The translations under genes and the position numbers were made by a program. From NCBI GenBank assembly GCA_028280195.1, contig JANQMH010000073.1, forward strand, positions 51,584 through 115,583: 64,000 bases of DNA. The letters run 5' to 3'. Each line of letters opens with the position of its first letter. Position 1 is the first letter of the stretch. Source of the stretch: Exilibacterium sp. GTDB lineage: Bacteria; Pseudomonadota; Gammaproteobacteria; Pseudomonadales; Cellvibrionaceae. Positions 61,942-64,000 of this stretch are shown here, piece by piece. The notes under the pieces are model-generated. The model was given only the letters and a program-made list of their open reading frames with translations. It was not told the DNA's origin and did not search any database.

Positions 61942-64000
61942 CTACCAGCGCACCCGAAAGCCGAGCGCCAGCTGGTGATCAGCGTGGTTGCCGGCCTCCT
62001 GCCCTTGATAGTGCAGGTACAGGTGGCCACTGTCGCTGAAGTCGATATTGAGGCCGAGACCCAGCAGCAAGCGATCGCGATCCAGGCGCGGCCCCGCGAT
62101 TACAAAGCGGGTATCGGGCTCTGCACTGAAGGCGGCGGTGATATCGGCTCGATCATCACCGTGCTCCCGAATCCAGGCCAGATTGAGCACCGGTCTCAGG
62201 CGCAGGTTGTCCCACAGGCGCTGGTAAGTCATGCGCAGCCCCAGCTCCGAGCGCCACGAGTCGCGGGTGTCGCCGCGCACGGACAGGCCGGCAGCGCCGG
62301 CACCGCGCTCGCTGAAACGCTCGCGCTCAAGGCGCAGATAGTCGACCCCAATATAGGGACTGAGGCCGAGGGCATCGCCGATGGCGAAGCCGCTGCCCGC
62401 CTCCAGCGCAGCGCTGACGCCGTGACTGTCGGCATCGGCCCGGGCGGCGGCTGCAATGGCCGGTATGCGCCTGCTCAGATCGGCATCGTGGCGACCCCAT
62501 CCGAGGGCGCTGTTGACGAACAGGTTTTGCCCCTGCCAGCGCCCGTAGCCGGCCAGCTGCCAGGAGTCCATGGTTGCGCTGCCGCCACTGGGGTCGGCGT
62601 CGGTGCGGCCGTAATTGGCGGCACCACCCAGGCGCCAGCTGTCGCTGAGCGCGATGTCGGCACCCAGGGTAACGCCGGCGTAGCGGTAATCGGCACCCCG
62701 CGCCTGCCGGCTGTGGTCGATATCGCCGCTGCCATTGACAAGTTGGCCCCACAGGCTGCGGTCGCGGTCGGCCGCCGCCGGCCACTGGCTCAGGCGATTG
62801 AACAGCTGGTCCTGGAACTGGCTGGCAAGGCTCGCCGCAAAGGTGGGGATATGGGTGTGCTGGACACCGCTCAGATCGTCGAAAGTCCGGCGTGCAGCGG
62901 CGGCTGACAGCGGCACTATCTGTTCGATAACGGGGCTCAGTGCGGTGCTGCCGCCGAAGCTATCGAGGGTTGAACCCACTGCCAACTGGTTAGGGGTTTG
63001 CGCGACCGCGGCGAAATCCACGCTGTTGCGCCGCAGGCTGAGGGTGACCTGGTTGCCGGCGTAGCGCAATTGCGGATCGAGGAAGGCCATCGACGAGGTC
63101 ACCGTTTCGAAACTGCCGCTGATGCCGCCGTCGGCGATGAGGAAAGTATAGCGCTGGCCCGGATCGTATGTTCCCGGCGCCGCGACAATATCGACACTGC
63201 CACCGTCCAGGCTGGCCGTGCCCGTCACCCGCAGCTGGTCTGCGGCACCACTGGGGGCCGCTTCTATCTGCAGCCTGCCGCCGTTGCTGAAACTCAGATC
63301 GCCGTCGACGCTGAGCTGGCCAATCGTGAGCTGGCCGGCCGACGAGTTGCCCGGCGCCACCGTGCCGCCGCCGACGCGGGTTGTGCCGACACTGCCGCGA
63401 CCCTCGAGCCGGGTACCGCTGCCCACGTGGACCCGGGCGCTGAAATCGCCGTCCACTGCCAGGCTGCCCTGTTCGATAAAGGCATCGCCGGAAAAGGGGT
63501 TGTCACCGCAGAGGGTCAGCTGCCCCTGGCCGCGCTTGATGAAGGTGCCGTCACCGCCGAGGGTGCCGTTGAGGTGGCCGTCGGCCCGCTGCTCAAACAC
63601 CAGCCGGGCGCTGTTGTCGATCGCTCCCTGCAGCGACTGGCTGTCGCCGGCGAGAGTGCCGGCGGCAACGGTGGTACCACCCCGATAGCTGTTGGCCCGC
63701 GTCAGGGTCAGGGTGCCGCTGCCGTCCTTCACCACTGCGCCGCTGCCGCTGATACTGCCGGTGTACGTGGCATCGCCAATCTGGTCAAAAACCACCTGCG
63801 CTGCATTGACGATATCCCCCGGCAGCGCAGCTACATTCCCCTCCAGCACGCCGGCCTCAACCCGGGTGACGCCACTGTAAGTATTGCCACCGGTCAGGGT
63901 CAGCGTGCCGGCGCCGGTTTTGATCAGCCCACCGCTGCCGCTGACGGCGCCGCCGAAGCTGCCGCCGCTTCCCTGGTCAAAAGTGAGCCGGCTCAAGTTG
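61942..64000 (-). CDS. Autotransporter (type Va secretion), C-terminal part, continues past the right edge
   Basis: About 685 codons are visible; the start is outside the window. The N-terminal visible part has autotransporter-associated beta-strand repeats (GLIKTGAGTLTLTGGNTYSG; VVKDGSGTLTLTRANSYRGG; FIKRGQGQLTLCGDNPFSGD). A passenger end follows, then a C-terminal beta-barrel domain (LWGQLVNGSGDIDHSRQARG onward, about residues 420-684) ending LALGFRVRW with a terminal aromatic residue. The barrel inserts in the outer membrane and exports the passenger, probably an adhesin. No lesion is seen in the visible part. Confidence 0.9.
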   Translation of the reverse strand, partial: NLSRLTFDQGSGGSFGGAVSGSGGLIKTGAGTLTLTGGNTYSGVTRVEAGVLEGNVAALPGDIVNAAQVVFDQIGDATYTGSISGSGAVVKDGSGTLTLTRANSYRGGTTVAAGTLAGDSQSLQGAIDNSARLVFEQRADGHLNGTLGGDGTFIKRGQGQLTLCGDNPFSGDAFIEQGSLAVDGDFSARVHVGSGTRLEGRGSVGTTRVGGGTVAPGNSSAGQLTIGQLSVDGDLSFSNGGRLQIEAAPSGAADQLRVTGTASLDGGSVDIVAAPGTYDPGQRYTFLIADGGISGSFETVTSSMAFLDPQLRYAGNQVTLSLRRNSVDFAAVAQTPNQLAVGSTLDSFGGSTALSPVIEQIVPLSAAAARRTFDDLSGVQHTHIPTFAASLASQFQDQLFNRLSQWPAAADRDRSLWGQLVNGSGDIDHSRQARGADYRYAGVTLGADIALSDSWRLGGAANYGRTDADPSGGSATMDSWQLAGYGRWQGQNLFVNSALGWGRHDADLSRRIPAIAAAARADADSHGVSAALEAGSGFAIGDALGLSPYIGVDYLRLERERFSERGAGAAGLSVRGDTRDSWRSELGLRMTYQRLWDNLRLRPVLNLAWIREHGDDRADITAAFSAEPDTRFVIAGPRLDRDRLLLGLGLNIDFSDSGHLYLHYQGQEAGNHADHQLALGFRVRW

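Noticed and set aside
1..64000. CRISPR array
   Set aside because: No set of regularly spaced 25-40-bp repeats was seen; the 12-, 15- and 31-bp repeats have no spacers of CRISPR type.

Overview
The window reads as a chromosomal segment of a free-living gammaproteobacterium, probably marine and close to the Cellvibrionales/Pseudomonadales (inferred from gene order and protein character; no database was consulted). The backbone shows the conserved gammaproteobacterial order aspS-yebC-ruvC-ruvA-ruvB-ybgC-tolQRAB-pal-cpoB-queE-queC-tRNA-Lys, with proS, an HU-family protein and an Mla lipid-transport operon nearby.

Layout. (1) About 1-10.2 kb, all minus strand: an accessory uptake and catabolism locus made of an ECF sigma factor, a FecR regulator, a TonB-dependent receptor with an STN signalling domain, an MFS symporter, an alpha/beta hydrolase, a CocE/NonD hydrolase, a C45 Ntn acyltransferase/hydrolase and a frameshifted dipeptide epimerase running off the left edge. 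(2) 10.4-14.4 kb: a decayed accessory stretch (pepQ remnant, GNAT, LysE exporter, broken GMC oxidoreductase and gluconate dehydrogenase subunit 3, an unknown membrane protein). It ends at tRNA-Lys(UUU), and a degenerate copy of that tRNA's 3' half lies 1.7 kb away. (3) 14.5-27.6 kb: housekeeping core for queuosine, Tol-Pal, RuvABC, YebC and AspRS. (4) 27.8-33.7 kb: HPt/HD-GYP protein, HU, HIT, ProRS, lytic transglycosylase, BLUF photoreceptor and truncated haemoglobin. (5) 33.7-38.7 kb: one minus-strand operon in which mlaF-E-D-C is enclosed by an RsbW-like kinase, a STAS protein and an RsbU-like phosphatase, a complete partner-switching set around a lipid transporter. (6) 38.8-46.9 kb: a FixJ-like regulator and its PAS histidine kinase separated by a hipBA-like module, then a divergent acyl-CoA dehydrogenase, thiolase and SDR. 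(7) 47.0-49.7 kb: an IorAB-type molybdenum oxidoreductase.

(8) 49.76-60.72 kb is the most interesting part, a nested mobile region. Two direct repeats resembling a tRNA 3' end bound it. Inside was a small cassette with a P-loop polynucleotide-kinase-like gene overlapping a Thg1-family (tRNA-His guanylyltransferase-like) gene, plus a UPF0175/PIN toxin-antitoxin pair. An 8.7-kb IS66-family transposon has split the Thg1 gene. Its outer inverted repeats lie at 49997-50016 and 58676-58695, it is flanked by a perfect 8-bp target duplication (GCTTTGAC), and the Thg1 C-terminus resumes in frame on its far side. The transposon carries a complete IS66 (tnpABC) and a metal/siderophore uptake cargo: a very GC-rich FecBCDE-type ABC transporter that looks foreign to Proteobacteria, and a divergent TonB-dependent receptor of lower GC.

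(9) 60.8-64 kb: a phd/vapC pair whose toxin has a nonsense codon, a DUF4143 ATPase remnant, and the C-terminal part of an autotransporter that continues past the right edge.

Many accessory genes are inactivated by single events (in-frame stops in pepQ, the kinase and vapC; one-base frameshifts in the epimerase and the gluconate dehydrogenase subunit), while the backbone is intact.
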